From Dendrolimus kikuchii (Eukaryota; Arthropoda; Insecta; Lepidoptera; Lasiocampidae), in the NCBI GenBank assembly GCA_019925095.2, contig CM034413.1, forward strand, positions 563,001 through 627,000: DNA of 64,000 nt, written 5' to 3'. How positions within the stretch are numbered: the first letter of the stretch is position 1; each line of letters begins with the position of its first letter. The notes below the pieces were generated by a model. The model was not told the origin of the DNA and did no database searches. It saw nothing but the letters and a program-made list of their open reading frames with translations. Position numbers and translations under genes: made by a program. Below, in pieces: positions 43,153-54,175 of the stretch.

Positions 43153-43214
43153 ATATGTATGCGTAATATTGTTTGGGGTTGTATATGAATTTTATGTTAT
43201 AAATATTGACAAAT

Positions 43215-43440
43215 TTATTTAACTACCCGGATTTGCACGGGTGGACAGTTATATTTTAAATATTTTGGGATAAACGTATATATATATATATACGTATATA
43301 GCTTATGTAACTTAGGGATAATGTAGTATTCTAATGATGAAAGAATTGTGCAATCGGTCCAGTAGTTTTTAAGTTCATTTATCTCCAGATCGTCACAAAA
43401 TGTTGCATATACGTTGTCAGGGTTATAGAAAAGTACACAG
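43215..43440. repeat. Rep-P copy with (TA)n
   Basis: 'taactacccggatttgcacgggtgg...gcaatcggtccagtagtttttaag'; TA repeat about 43275-43292. Bases 43441-43799 show no gene. Confidence 0.45.
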
Positions 43441-43799
43441 AGTACCTTCCATCCAGAAAAAAGTACTGTTCCCGAGGGATAGACCGTCATGGCAACAAGA
43501 ATAACAACCAAAATTTTAATGTGTTGCTGTCATTGTCAGGTCCACAATTACTATTTATCATTAAGTATTTCAAACGGAAAAGGTCGACATTTCTAAGAAT
43601 TAAAACATGCTCAATTCATAACATACATAAATTCTTTATTAAGGCATGCAAAGCCGCGTGCAAAAGCTTGTATAGCTAATATAATTAATTTTCAGATAAA
43701 TAATTGTTTTATTTCTACGAATGAAGATTGATTATGTCTGGATCATTCATTATCTTTGCGCTGTGTAATAATAAATCATAAGAATTAAATTATCTTTAA

Positions 43800-44180
43800 A
43801 GGTATTGTAGCGGACCGAGAGCATCCCCCCTGACCCTCCCGCCGGAGCACACTTTCTTTCCATGCCCCGCATACCGTCGACGCCTATAGCTCGCACAGTT
43901 AGCAGCTAGGCGTCGGACGGAATGTACGATGTTTGAGAGGTCGCGATAATCTCCGCCAAGCCGCAGAAAGGCCACCAGACGCCGCAAACGGAGCCAACGC
44001 GAAGCCCGTGATGGCCACCGAAAGCCGCCGATTGGCCGATGCGAGCCGGCCGACACCCCCCTTATGTGTCTGGCGGCTCCCGTACCCCGATACCGGGGGG
44101 TAGTTGCCCCCGCGAATAGACCAGGGCAAAGACCTACAGCTCGAGGCCCCTTTACCAGCTCTGCCACATCAGGGCAGAGA
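43800..44180 (-). repeat. R1-type LINE 3' untranslated region
   Basis: GC-rich; reversed it reads 'gggggcaactaccccccggtatcgggg...ggtggccatcacgggcttcgcg', the same type as 32890. ORFs 43796-44167 and 43899-44129 are frame shadows of this. Confidence 0.5.
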
Positions 44181-44300
44181 CGATGACCCTCTTAGGTTAG
44201 GCTGGGAATGCACACATGCTCACATACATACGGCACTTAATCGCACTACTCTACTCTCTGCCAGTCGTCATTATATTCTCTATTACTCGTCGTAAATAAC

Positions 44301-44427
44301 TTGACAAGAGCTATGAATGTCAAAGAAGCAAGTGAGGTATGTAAGAATAAAGCCTGAATGGCGCTCTGTCGTTCGTGCCTACCCCGCAAGGGAACTGGCG
44401 TGAAGTTATGTATGTATGTATGTATGT
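44301..44427 (+). mobile_element. LINE-T short fragment
   Basis: From 'ttgacaagagctatgaatgtcaaag' to gaagttatgtatg repeats. One extra base in 'aagaataaagcctg' breaks the frame. Confidence 0.82.
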
Positions 44428-44516
44428 AAATAACGAAATAATAAATCATACAGTCCACATGGAGTTTTATTTGGAAGAAGCAACTGCCACCAATAGGTAT
44501 GAAATCCGATCTAGAT

Positions 44517-44816
44517 TTTATGTTATTGCATAAGTTCAACAGACAGGCAGACGGCCCACCTGATGGAAAGCGGCTATCGCCAACTATGGAGTTTTGTAAG
44601 TGCTACCTATACGCTGCCGCTCTCTAAAGGGAGACTCGAACCTGGCCACTAATGTTGAAACACAATTCCAGGTTGTTATGGCGGCATAATTTAAACTAGG
44701 GGTGGTAGCCAACCAGACGGGCAAAACCCTACCAACTGATTATGGGTTGTTTTGTCGCCTCTTACGACAGGCTGCCCCAACGCTGGAAATTGTATTCTTT
44801 CTCCTGTCCTGCACGA
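44517..44816 (-). mobile_element. SINE-A, divergent
   Basis: 'ttttatgttattgcataagttcaacagac' to 'ttctcctgtcctgcacg'. All regions present, many substitutions. Bases 44817-45095 show no recognised gene. Confidence 0.82.
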
Positions 44817-45095
44817 ATTTTAAATCTATCTATAGACACGTTGACCTTGTGCCTCCAATTTATACTTGGATGTTAATTGTTGCCTTGTTAATTAGTTGCA
44901 ATTTGACTCTGAAACTATTGGGGGTTTAGTAGTAATTAAAATAATAAGAAAAGAAGATATAAATAATATATTTACTTCTAAATGCGACTAAAATATATAA
45001 ACAAAATCAATTTATATCATACAAAATAGTAAGTCAACGAACAGACGGTTCACCTGATGGTAAGTGAGTCAAATGTTAAAAACATTAAAACACAA

Positions 45096-45361
45096 TTTAC
45101 ATACATACATAACTTCACGCCAATTCCCTTGCGGGGTAGGCACGAACAACAAAGCGCCATTGAGGCTTATTCTTACATACCTCACTTGCTTCTTTGACAT
45201 TCATAACTCTTGTCATGCACGCTCGTCTGTTATTAAGGCTCCTGACATCACCTTCTGCTAGTACACGATCAATTTGATCATGGAAGGTGTGTCGTGGCCT
45301 TCCACGACTTCTGTACCCATCCACTTTTGCATTGTATATCTGTTTAGTCATTCTTTCATCA
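45096..45361 (-). mobile_element. LINE-T 5'-truncated copy
   Basis: ACAT tail to 'gtttagtcattctttcatc'. Approximate target duplication AAAACA(C)AATTTAC at both sides. Confidence 0.85.
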
Positions 45362-45716
45362 AAACAATTTACCTCCCTATCAAAAACATTTCAAGGAAAA
45401 TGGGAAGTTAATTTCGACAGTTACTGCAACTTTACCATAGTTAACATCTATCACAGACTGAAAACAAAAGTAATATATTATATTTATTTTCCAAATAAAA
45501 TTTATCGAAACCAATTTTCAATATCAAATATTCCAAATTAAATTTCCAAGAACTATCAAACATAAAACCTTCGCCTTTACATTAAAAATACAAATAGAAA
45601 TTTTCTACATTGAAATGGAAATCATACAAATCATAACAATACTAAGAAAGATATTATAACAAGACCACTTTTAAATATTAGTTTTGCAAATTTGCAATAT
45701 CTCGCATGAAAATATA

Positions 45717-46346
45717 ATGATAATACACATAGCATATTTTATCATTACAAAAATTATTATCTTATTGACAATAGTAAATGCAGAAGAAAAAGGAACAGAC
45801 GAAATCGAGAAATTACAAGAAGAAAAGAGAGATCTTTATACAAAGATACAACATGCTATAGATGACAGTGTACAAACACTGCAAAAGTCTAATAGTACTG
45901 ACGCTGATATTGGTATAAAATACATGGAAGATCTAAAGCAAGAATTACAAGAGATCAATTCTACTTCAGAAGCAGATAATAAAGTAACAAATGAAACAAG
46001 ACGTGCGAAGAGGTTGGGAATCAATATAGATGAAATAAGAAATATTCTGCAAGGCTCATCCAGAAATAAAAATAAAAAATATGATACTAAACACGAGGAA
46101 GACAAAAATATTAATCATATAATGATAAAGAACAAGATGCGTGATTGGTTAACGCAGAAGCAGCTGGAAAGAGAAAAGATTAACGATTACAAGAAGAAGA
46201 CAAGAGAACGTTTGGGATTTACTGAGAAGTGTCCGAGGCAAGGGATTGGTAAGAAGAAAGAGAAAAGAGGCAAAGGAAGGAAAGGCGGGAGGAAATATCC
46301 ATGTTGTAGGAAATGCTGCAAGAGGTCTTATATGGGTTGCTTGTAA
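45717..46346 (+). CDS. Putative secreted prepropeptide with basic six-cysteine C-terminus, 209 aa
   Basis: The only ORF in the window that looks like a host gene. I chose ATG 45717; the frame is open 11 codons further upstream but without an ATG there. Residues 1-22 form a signal peptide (MIIHIAYFIITKIIILLTIVNA, likely cut before EEKG). Residues 23-94 are acidic, probably helical or coiled, with three N-glycosylation sequons (about N59, N81, N92). RRAKR at 95-99 fits a furin-type cleavage site. The middle is Lys/Glu-rich. The C-terminus is very basic (KKKEKRGKGRKGGRK) with six cysteines from about 172, spaced C-x23-CC-x2-CC-x6-C. An AATAAA lies 17 bp after the stop. It is flanked by LINE-T copies at 45096 and 46638 but shares no sequence with any repeat here. 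Function unknown to me. It could be a single-exon gene, the last exon of a larger gene, or an unrecognised element ORF. Confidence 0.55.
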   Translation: MIIHIAYFIITKIIILLTIVNAEEKGTDEIEKLQEEKRDLYTKIQHAIDDSVQTLQKSNSTDADIGIKYMEDLKQELQEINSTSEADNKVTNETRRAKRLGINIDEIRNILQGSSRNKNKKYDTKHEEDKNINHIMIKNKMRDWLTQKQLEREKINDYKKKTRERLGFTEKCPRQGIGKKKEKRGKGRKGGRKYPCCRKCCKRSYMGCL

Positions 46347-46362
46347 AGTACAAAGGCTTTCT

Positions 46363-46368
46363 AATAAA
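46363..46368 (+). terminator. Polyadenylation signal candidate
   Basis: AATAAA 17 bp after the stop of the secreted-protein ORF. Its closeness to the stop supports a complete 3' end, though such hexamers are common in A+T-rich DNA. Confidence 0.4.
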
Positions 46369-46637
46369 AAAAGTATTAGAATTTTTATTAATTGCTTATT
46401 CAGAAGATTAAAGTTGAACCGGTTATATAGGAACTTTCTTATCGGTTTTGTTCTAACTTTAACCTCAATCAAAAATGGTTTTTGGTAACAGAAGTTTCTT
46501 AAACAGGTTTTACTGAATAAATTATTCGACCGGTTTTTGGCGTACACCTTCAAAGCGCAGCCATGTAGTGTAGCAAGTTTTTAGTAAAATACAAACTTAT
46601 GTTTATGAAGAATTTTAATTTATTATAATTTGGTTAA

Positions 46638-46972
46638 GAGAGTGTCGGGGTGAAGGTAAGGAAAGGAATGCTCCGGAGGTTCGGGCATGTGGAAAGAATG
46701 CATGATGAAAGAATGACTAAACAAATATACAATGCAAAAGTGGATGGATGCAGAAGTCGTGGAAGGCGACGACACACCTTCCATGATCAAATTGATCGTG
46801 TACTAGCAGAAGGTGATGTCAGGAGCCTTAAGAACAGACGAGCTTGCATGACAAGAGCAATGAATGTCAAAGAAGCAAGTGAGGTGTGTAAGAATAAGCC
46901 TAAATGTCACTCTGTTGTTCGTGCCTACCCCGCAAGGGAACTGGCGTGAAGTTATGTATGTATGTATGTATG
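46638..46972 (+). mobile_element. LINE-T with 14-bp target duplication
   Basis: From 'gagagtgtcggggtgaagg' (KGMLRRFGHVERM...) to (ATGT)n. TATAATTTGGTTAA at 46624-46637 and 46973-46986. Confidence 0.9.
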
Positions 46973-47144
46973 TATAATTTGGTTAATTTATAGATATATG
47001 TTATTTGTTTCGTTGTGTATGTTGCTACAATAATTTTATATATGTATGTGTTATTTAAATTATTGTTTTATTTAATTTGTTTTTAGTCTGCAATTAATTT
47101 ACCTTTATCAAACTGCATTATACTGTATATATTCTAAAGATAAT

Positions 47145-47459
47145 TTTATCCGTGCAGGAACGGAGAAAGAATACAATTTCCTGCGTTGGGGCGGCCTGTC
47201 GTAAGAGGCGACTAAACAGCCCACAGCCAGGTGGTAGGGTATTTGCTCGACTGGATGGCGACCACCCCTGGTCTAGAGTATGCCGCCATAACAACCTTGT
47301 GTTGTGTTCCGGCGCATTAGTGACCAGGTTCCTGTCTCCTTTAAGAGAGCAGCGGCGCATTTGTAGCACTTTTGGTGTTACAAATGTCCATAGGCGATGG
47401 TAACCGCTTTCCATCAAGTGGGCCGTATGCCTATCTGCTGAACTCCTGCAATAAAAAAA
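47145..47459 (+). mobile_element. SINE-A, full length
   Basis: ttttatccgtgcaggaacgg to ctgaactcctgcaataaaaaaa. Confidence 0.9.
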
Positions 47460-47529
47460 TAAAAAGAATATTAATTAATTATAGTATCAAAAACAAACTT
47501 AAAATTAAAAACTAGAACTAAATAAAAAA

Positions 47530-47885
47530 TTATAGATAAAATATTGGTCCCAAACCACTGTCACTTACCGGGAACGTTCCCAAAAGGCTGGCGGCGTTAC
47601 CACGTTGAATAGCAATAGTTAGCCTTTGAGCAAAATAGACGCCAGCCTTTTGGTTGCGTGAGAAGTCTATTAAACGGTCGGCGACATCTCGATACAGTTT
47701 TAGAGCGTTAGGACCCCACGGACCCAGAGTTTCCACCCCAAACGCCGCAAATGTATATCTATTTCTTGAGGGCCTCCTGTTCGCCCGCAGCAGAACCGGC
47801 GGTAGCGGACGTACTTGAAAGATGGGACGTCGCCAGTGTCAACGCAGGTAGCATCCCACACTAAGGGGCGGCCCATCTTCCAAGG
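47530..47885 (-). pseudogene. LINE-W C-terminus, broken
   Basis: Reverse strand: LEPWKMGRPLVWDATCVDT..., then after a frameshift METLGPWGPNALKLYRDVAD...[20 protein letters not shown]...IFYL-stop. Same domain order as 23239-23816. 47886-48080 is an unassigned A+T-rich end with 'tttctttctttc'. Confidence 0.72.
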
Positions 47886-48099
47886 TTCTAACGTCATCCC
47901 TGTATATATTGTTGTAGTTATGTGTGTTGTATTGTCCACTGTGACTTCACTTTCTGGTCCCAGACGGAAGAACAGCGCTACTCCTTATGCTGAAACTGGG
48001 TCCAATTTAGGACTTATTTTGTTTTATTTCTATTTATATTAACTTAGTTTTTGTACAAAATAAAATATTTTTCTTTCTTTCAAGAAGTAATTAATAATA

Positions 48100-48345
48100 A
48101 TAATAATAATCGGCAGACAAACACACATATTGTATATCCCCAAATTAAGCAAGTTACGTTTGTGTTACGGGTAATTTACAACGGACTACTCTGGGGTCGA
48201 TCCCAGGCACCCAGACCATAGTAAATAACGGAGAAAATATGTTTCCGAAATTTACTATACTAGGAATCGAACCCGGAGCCTCTACGTTGCAGTGAGGTAG
48301 GCTGCCAAAGGCTTAGCCCGCTCAACCACAGAAACCGTCAATTCT
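48100..48345 (-). mobile_element. SINE-B, full length
   Basis: Reverse of 'acggtttctgtggttgagcggg...ggttcgattcctag...gggatcgaccccagagtagtccg...tgtctgccgatt', with an ATA-repeat tail at about 48101-48115. Confidence 0.8.
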
Positions 48346-48453
48346 TATCGAATAAATCGGTTAGTGCAGATTTATTTAACACTCTTTTTAAGATTTACAT
48401 ACACTCCAACTTGTCGAAAACCGGTTATAGCTGGTTAAAACCGGTTCCAAGAC

Positions 48454-48738
48454 TTTTATTGCAGGAGTTCAGCAGACAGACGGCCCGCTTGATGGAAAGC
48501 GGTCACCATCGCCAATGGACATTTGCAACACCAAAGGTGCTACAAATGCGCTGCTGCTCTCTTAAGCGAGACTGGAATCTGGTCACAAATACCGGAACTC
48601 AACTCAAGGTTGTTATGGCGACATACTTTAGACCAGGGGTGGTAGCCATCCAGTCTGGCAAATGCCCTACCACCTGGCTGTGGTCAAGCCGCCCGGCCGT
48701 AGGTAATTGTATTCTTTCCCCGTTCCTGCACGGATAAA
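48454..48738 (-). mobile_element. SINE-A
   Basis: cttttattgcaggagttcagcag to 'cgttcctgcacggataaa'; about 20 bp of the 'gttgtttagtcgcctcttacgac' core is lost. Bases 48739-49059 show no gene. Confidence 0.87.
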
Positions 48739-49059
48739 ACTTAGTGTAACCTAAATAAAGAAAATTTGTTTAGAAAGGGCATAATAAAGAATTATCCCCA
48801 TATTTTCCTTAAAAAAGGGTCTTGTTGCAAAATGTTTTTATAGCGTAGTTGACGAACGCCCTAAAGGGTTTGGTAGTTTCAAACATCGCTGTATCATGTT
48901 ACAAATTTACGATCAATTTTTGTTCAGCACTTTATGTGTCGTAAAGGGCTTTAGAGTGTATTTACAGCGGATTTTAACAAGGGCTCTTTGTATGTATTAT
49001 AGGTTCTTACTTTATAACATTGCTTTCTAACTTATTTTATGGGTTAGAATATGATTTTA

Positions 49060-49235
49060 TTTGGCAAGTACGAGGTTTAAGGTAAAATAACTTGTTTTTT
49101 AAATACAAGCTTTTGAGATCCTGTATATTATGTAGCAGCAGAGTGCTAGCCAAGACAAGTAAAACGAGCCCAAACACGGCGGGTCTATCTTGTTTAGTAC
49201 AGGAGTTCCTAGGGCCACCTTCCGACTCCATCAAA
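49060..49235 (+). repeat. Partial monomer of the 284-bp repeat
   Basis: 'ttaaatacaagcttttgagatcctg...ccaccttccgactccatca' is the second half of the array unit, separated from the array by 49240-49556. Confidence 0.75.
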
Positions 49236-49400
49236 TTCAAATGTTTTTATTCAAAATAAGTTCCACTGGAGAACACTTTTTGAAGGTCATACATGTAAGT
49301 TAAAATTTAACTTTACTTCCTAGTCTATGAACACCGCTTCGCAACGTGTTATTGCTGTTAAGGAGAAGAAGCGGCAAGAAACTCCCCAGCAACACGTCTA
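49236..49400 (+). repeat. Repeat 'agttccactggagaacactttttgaagg ... gaagaagcggcaagaaactc'
   Basis: Same family as 61810-62035 and, in part, 6890 and 62940. Class unknown. Confidence 0.5.
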
Positions 49401-49435
49401 GCTAAATATTGTTTTTCTTTATATTTCATATTCTA

Positions 49436-49555
49436 CAGAATTACTTTTTGAAGAATTAATGGAGTTGTAGCAAACAATGCATACTCAATAAGACCAAGAC
49501 AATAGAAGGAAAGAAAAATAATGTTATAGTTATAATAATGACATGACGTACTAAA
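49436..49555 (-). repeat. Rep-Q copy
   Basis: Reverse of 30580-30745. It sits immediately left of the 284-bp array. Confidence 0.6.
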
Positions 49556-49556
49556 A

Positions 49557-50545
49557 TGTTATGTCATCATCAGGTCAGCTCCATGGTACCATATTATTAT
49601 ATTGTCACGCGATATACATATTCATGCAAAATTTCAGCTCAATCGGAAACCGGGAAGTTGGTCAAATTTAACTTGCAAGATTTCACCCGAACTTACATAC
49701 ATACATATGTACAACCTTTTAAATACAAGCTTTTAAGATCCTAGATATCATGTAGCAGCAGAATGCTAGCCAAGACAAGTAAAACGAGCCCAAACACGAC
49801 GGCTCTATCTTGTTTAGTACAGGAGTTCCTATGGCCACCTTCCGATTCCATCATCAGATCACCTCCATGGTACCATATTATTGCATTGTCACGCGATATA
49901 CATATGCGTGCAAAATTTCAGCTCAATCGGAAACCGGGAAGTTGGTCAAATTTAACTCGCAAGATTCCACCCGAACTTACATACATACATATGTACAACC
50001 TTTTAAATACAAGCTTTTAAGATCCTGGATATCATGTAGCACCAGAGTGCTAGCCAAGACAAGTAAAACGAGCCCAAACACGACGGCTCTATCTTGTTTA
50101 GTACAGGAGTTCCTATGGCCACCTTCCGATTCCATCATCAGATCACCTCCATGGTACCATATTATTGCATTGTCACGCGATATACATATGCGTGCAAAAT
50201 TTCAACTCAATCGGAAACCGGGAAATTGGTCAAATTTAACTTGCAAGATTCCACCCGAACTTACATACATATGTACAACCTTTTAAATACAAGCTTTTAA
50301 GATCCTGGATATCATGTAGCAGCAGAGTGCTAGCCGAGACAAGTAAAACGAGCCCAAACACGACGGGTCTGTCTTGTTTAGTACAGGAGTTCCTATGGCC
50401 ACCTTCCGACTCCATCATCAGATCACCTCCATTGTACCATATTATTGCATTGTCACGCGTGCAAAATTTCAGTTCAATTGGAAACCGGGAAGTTGGTTAA
50501 ATTTAACTTGCAAGATTCCACCCGAACTTACATACATAGGTACAT
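49557..50545 (+). repeat. Tandem array, ~284-bp unit, ~3.5 copies
   Basis: The word 'catcatcagRtcaSctcc' recurs at 49571, 49855, 50139 and 50419 (periods 284, 284, 280). Units contain 'gaaaccgggaagttggtc' and a short 'acatacatacat' run, and differ by only a few bases. The last unit lost 'atatacatatg'. Overlapping ORFs (for example 49810-50286) arise because few stops occur in the unit. Confidence 0.9.
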
Positions 50546-50589
50546 CCATTGCAAATTAAATAAAAGGAGTTAGTAAGTTAAACTAAATA

Positions 50590-51010
50590 ACTAACTCTGT
50601 TGGCTCAGCGACCCAAAGTCAGTCTTAGCCTCCGAAACGAGAGCATGCCGCTTTCGTCTGTCTTGTGCAGTGTGTCGCCAGTTGTGGGCTTGTAATGCAC
50701 TCAGGTCAGCTTCGACTGTATTCTTCCAGCGATACTTGGGAAGATCAACGACTGGTCGCCCCAAGTATGCATTCTCCACTCTCCAATCCTCCTCCATCCA
50801 TTCTACATGACCGAGTCAGCGGAGACAGTGAGATTGAGGTGAGGTCTTCTATTTCGGAGTTGGTTCGGACTCTCCAGCTGCCATCTCCTCTTATTGTTGG
50901 GCCCAAGATTTTCCTGAAAATCTTCCTCTCTGCGACCAACAATTAAGTTCTCCTCCTTAACTGTCAGTGTCCAGGCCTCACAGCCGTACATCAAAATTGG
51001 TCTAATGTCT
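50590..51010 (-). pseudogene. LINE reverse-transcriptase C-terminus
   Basis: Reverse strand: ILMYGCEAWTLTVKEENLIV (the YGxExW motif after the RT), then KIFRKILGPTIRGDGSW in another frame, then WMEEDWRVENAYLGRPVVDL...YRWKNTVEADLSALQAHNWR to the stop near 50591. Frameshifted. RTE/jockey-type; distinct from LINE-T. Confidence 0.72.
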
Positions 51011-51029
51011 AATCGATCAGTGAAAATAT

Positions 51030-51330
51030 CGCATTGTAATTCAAATTTTTTTTTGTCAATCTGGTCATTTTAAATCATTCCTATTAAATATTCCTGCGGA
51101 ATTACCAGGATAAAAGCTAGCGCAGATTTTAAGCCTTAGAATTTGCTGTCGACCAAAGAAAACTGCAGCGAAATCAACCTAGTAGTCTTTACGTGCATCC
51201 CGAACAAATAGACAAACCGACAAACACAAAAAATCTTTAAAAAATTGCATCGTGTTCACCATTGTTTATATAGCGTATTCCAGTAGTTTTTTATATGCTT
51301 TAATATACAGACACGACATGTTTACAATTT
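51030..51330. repeat. Rep-P-like repeat
   Basis: 'attcctgcggaattaccaggataaaagctagcgcagatttt...aaaattgcatcgtgtt'. A sister copy is at 56860-57120 and a third, split, at 21215. Confidence 0.5.
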
Positions 51331-51350
51331 TATAACATTACTAGCGGCCC

Positions 51351-51903
51351 CGACAGACGTTGTCCTGCCTTTAAAAAATAAAATTCTAGAACCCGATGCC
51401 AGAGCCACCTATCGGTTCTAATTGCGAATCTAAACCATCCGCGGGGTACCCACTCAAACACACAAAAACAAAATCACCAAAATCGCTCCAGGTGATTAGG
51501 AGGATTCCAGAACCCGATCTCAGCGCCACCTACCGGTTCTAATTGTGAATCTAAAAGAGTAATATAATTTTTTTTATTCTAAGTCATGACAAAATAAGAT
51601 TAAAAATCTTGCCAAAAAATTAAAGTTTATAATTAACAAATAAAAAATAGGGATTGATCGTAGAGGGGTGAAAAAATAGGGTTGTATGTATTTTTTAATG
51701 CTGTATCCTAAAAAAATAAAAATTTATCCAAAAAAAAAAAAAAATTGGGGTAGACACCCCTTATCACTTAGGGGTTTGAAAAATAGATAGTAGCCGATTC
51801 TCAGACTTACTGAATATGCATAAAAAATTTCATGAGAATCGGTTAAGCTGTTTCGGAGGAATATGGCAACGAACATTGTGACACGAGAATTTTATATATA
51901 AGA
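51351..51903 (-). mobile_element. Heli-Y, Helitron-like
   Basis: Reverse copy of 18704-19271: starts (minus) TCTTATATATAAAATTCTCG and ends GACAACGTCTGTCGGGGCCG then CTAG. Flanked by A and T in its own orientation (51904, 51350). The GACA...TGTC stem near the 3' end is intact here. Bases 51904-52295 show no gene. Confidence 0.62.
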
Positions 51904-52295
51904 TAGATATACAGCAAAGGTTTGAGATTCACTGTCCTCTAGCATTAAGTTTAGTATTTACAATTGAAATATGTCCGCCATCAGTGGGTATTTAGTGGTT
52001 TATGCCCTGAAGGGCGTCGAGGCGGTATTGCTATGATCAAGTGGCATTAAACGGCTCAGACAAGGGATACTACCGTTTGGGGCTCAATTCGGGAATCTTT
52101 GTATTACGCAAAATTAAGAGCATATTAGGAGACAACGGCTGGCTAGGCGTTTGTGAAAACTGAAAGTACAAAATATGTCAAGACTTGAAAGGTTATGCGG
52201 ATTAAGTGACGTTTTATGCTTTTATGGAAAACCTACAACTACACGCGAAGTTGCGTGATGCGCCCAAATGAAAAGCACGGCGAACACTCGCCATT

Positions 52296-52625
52296 GTCCT
52301 ATCGTACTCGTTTATGGCCGTTTGCAGGCATGATTAGCCAGGTGTGCGGATTAGAATTTCTAGGAAATTAAGTCGACGATACGGGCGGGCTCACTTCTAT
52401 TTGTGGCGTATAAAACGACGGCAGGATGGAGAGAGGAGTCAGTCTAGCGAGAACCACGATCGAGGCGAGATTTATGTACATTCGATAAGCGATATAGAGA
52501 CTTTGGGCGTGTTATTGAATCGCGCATTACGTTTGAACTGATTGTGGCATACGTGTTTGTATAGTTCTAATAAATTCTATAGTAATTCCAACGGCATTTT
52601 TAATTCGAGTCCCGCACTCGTAACA
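52296..52625 (+). mobile_element. LTR-ATAT, 5'-truncated
   Basis: 'gtactcgtttatggccgtttgca...ggcgtataaaacgacgg...aataaattctatag...ctcgtaaca' shows the TATA box and poly-A signal of the LTR. The first ~150 bp are absent. ATAT follows and merges into a TA repeat (52626-52651). Bases 52652-52960 show no gene. Confidence 0.8.
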
Positions 52626-52657
<32 letters not shown>

Positions 52658-52960
52658 ATCTTTATATTAATATTTCCTCTGTTAGTGTGTATGTAACTGA
52701 ACTCCTCCTAAACGTAATTAAAACTAAATTATGTATACTAGTCGAGAGAACTTAAATAAATCTTCCTAAACGATTGGAACAATTTTGATGAAATTTGTTT
52801 TCACCAAGATTCATGTGAGCAGTGATTTTTAAAGTTTACGAGGGTCAAAAATATTTTCGTTGTAATTCGACGATATTTATCAAAGACCAGACGTGATAGG
52901 TTTGTAATGGTTAGTTTAGTTTCTTTTAATCAAACTATTGTTCCGTTAACCATCACAGGG

Positions 52961-53420
52961 TGTTAAAGCTCTTGCTTACAAAATTATAGTCATTATTATT
53001 GTTGACGAAGAGAACAACGATGTGCGAAATTCAGCAACCCGTCTAGAGAAGCGATAAAAATATTGGTATAATTTGAAAAGTCTCGTAGATAATGTAGAAG
53101 CGACCGTTGGGCGCATGAAAGCACTCCCTGCATGGGCCCCAAAAAATACCATAGAAGACAGGGGCAACATGGGTGCGAGTGGCTAAGGGGTGTCGAGAGG
53201 TGGGCTGCAGGTTCACCTCAGCTACTTCCGACGTTAGGCCATTTATCACTTCCACCCCTGGAGCTTGAGTCTTAGCTCTAGCGATCTCCACTCCGTGCCG
53301 AACGGTTAAGGCAAGCACGGAGGCAGGGGCCTTGCCTTGGCCCCCGGAGTCAGGTACGAGGTGTCGCTACTCACCTAAGACTTCGCCACAAAGCCCTCCT
53401 GCGGGTTTATTATTATTATT
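52961..53420. repeat. GC-rich LINE-like debris ending in (TTA)n
   Basis: 'gggccttgccttggcccccggagtcagg...ccctcctgcgggtttattattattatt'. GC-rich body with a triplet tail, as at some LINE 3' ends. No domain recognised. Confidence 0.35.
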
Positions 53421-53424
53421 ATTA

Positions 53425-53760
53425 ACAACTCTACGGACTCGAGTTCCGTACCCTTTTTTACAACTTCATTTCTAGATATAATTTTTCGAATTTAACACGC
53501 TTATTATTTATTTCGGTTCTTGTGTGTGACATTAATTTATTGATTTTTGTGTTGAACTTATACTAATGAAGAGTGTATCTGCTACATGCTGGTGTTGTGA
53601 GGAAGTGCATGTGCAGTGTAGGCCTTATATCTATACTTATATATATTGTCCTATCTAGTGCCATGTGTGTTGTTTTTTTTTCTGTGCCTGGGTTATTAAT
53701 TTTTAGGCTCTTTGTGTGTCTTGGTTTGTTTGCGAAGTATGCGTGTAATGCAATGCGGTG
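53425..53760 (+). repeat. Rep-Z copy
   Basis: 'ctctacggactcgagttccgtaccc' to 'gcctgggttattaatttttaggctc', matching 37945-38295 in reverse. The 63-codon ORF inside is not conserved in the other copy. Confidence 0.65.
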
Positions 53761-53989
53761 GTAGTGCGCGTTGGTTACACGTTGGTTGGTTACTAAATAT
53801 ACTTTCAAGTGCATTTAGTAAAATGCTATTATTTTGACATTACAAACAGACACTTCAATATATTATCTATGTAGTTGTATAGATAAGTGATAAAACCGTA
53901 TAATATTGAAGGCATTATGCTATCATTAGCGTTTCTTCCTGCTTTCCATTAATTACTCCATGTTAATTAATACATAACTTAAGTATAGA

Positions 53990-54100
53990 TAACGTTAATC
54001 CCGCCCGATTGGGGCTATGAGCCCATGACTACGGTATTAGTGAAGTAATCGGCTCGGTAATTGAACCCGGGACTCCGCAGCCATACTCGTAATATCCGGA
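53990..54100 (-). repeat. tRNA-like SINE fragment, uncertain
   Basis: In reverse: 'gtaatccggatattacgagtatggctgcggagtcccgggttcaattacc'. GGTTCAATTACC resembles box B, but no clear box A or cloverleaf. Confidence 0.3.
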
Positions 54101-54175
54101 TTACCCCTCATTATAAACGTACTCATTACTACCTACGGTTCAGTGGTTAAGATATAAGAATCTTATTTAATATAC

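Noticed and set aside
43796..44167. Two overlapping GC-rich minus-strand ORFs
   Set aside because: GC-rich R1-type 3' UTR sequence lacks stops in several frames; no domain is present.
49810..50286. 158-codon ORF in the tandem array
   Set aside because: The unit length is not a multiple of three, the same protein words recur in changing frames, and other units do not keep it.
49557..50545. CRISPR-like repeat array
   Set aside because: Units are about 284 bp and nearly identical throughout, with no spacer pattern; the genome is eukaryotic.
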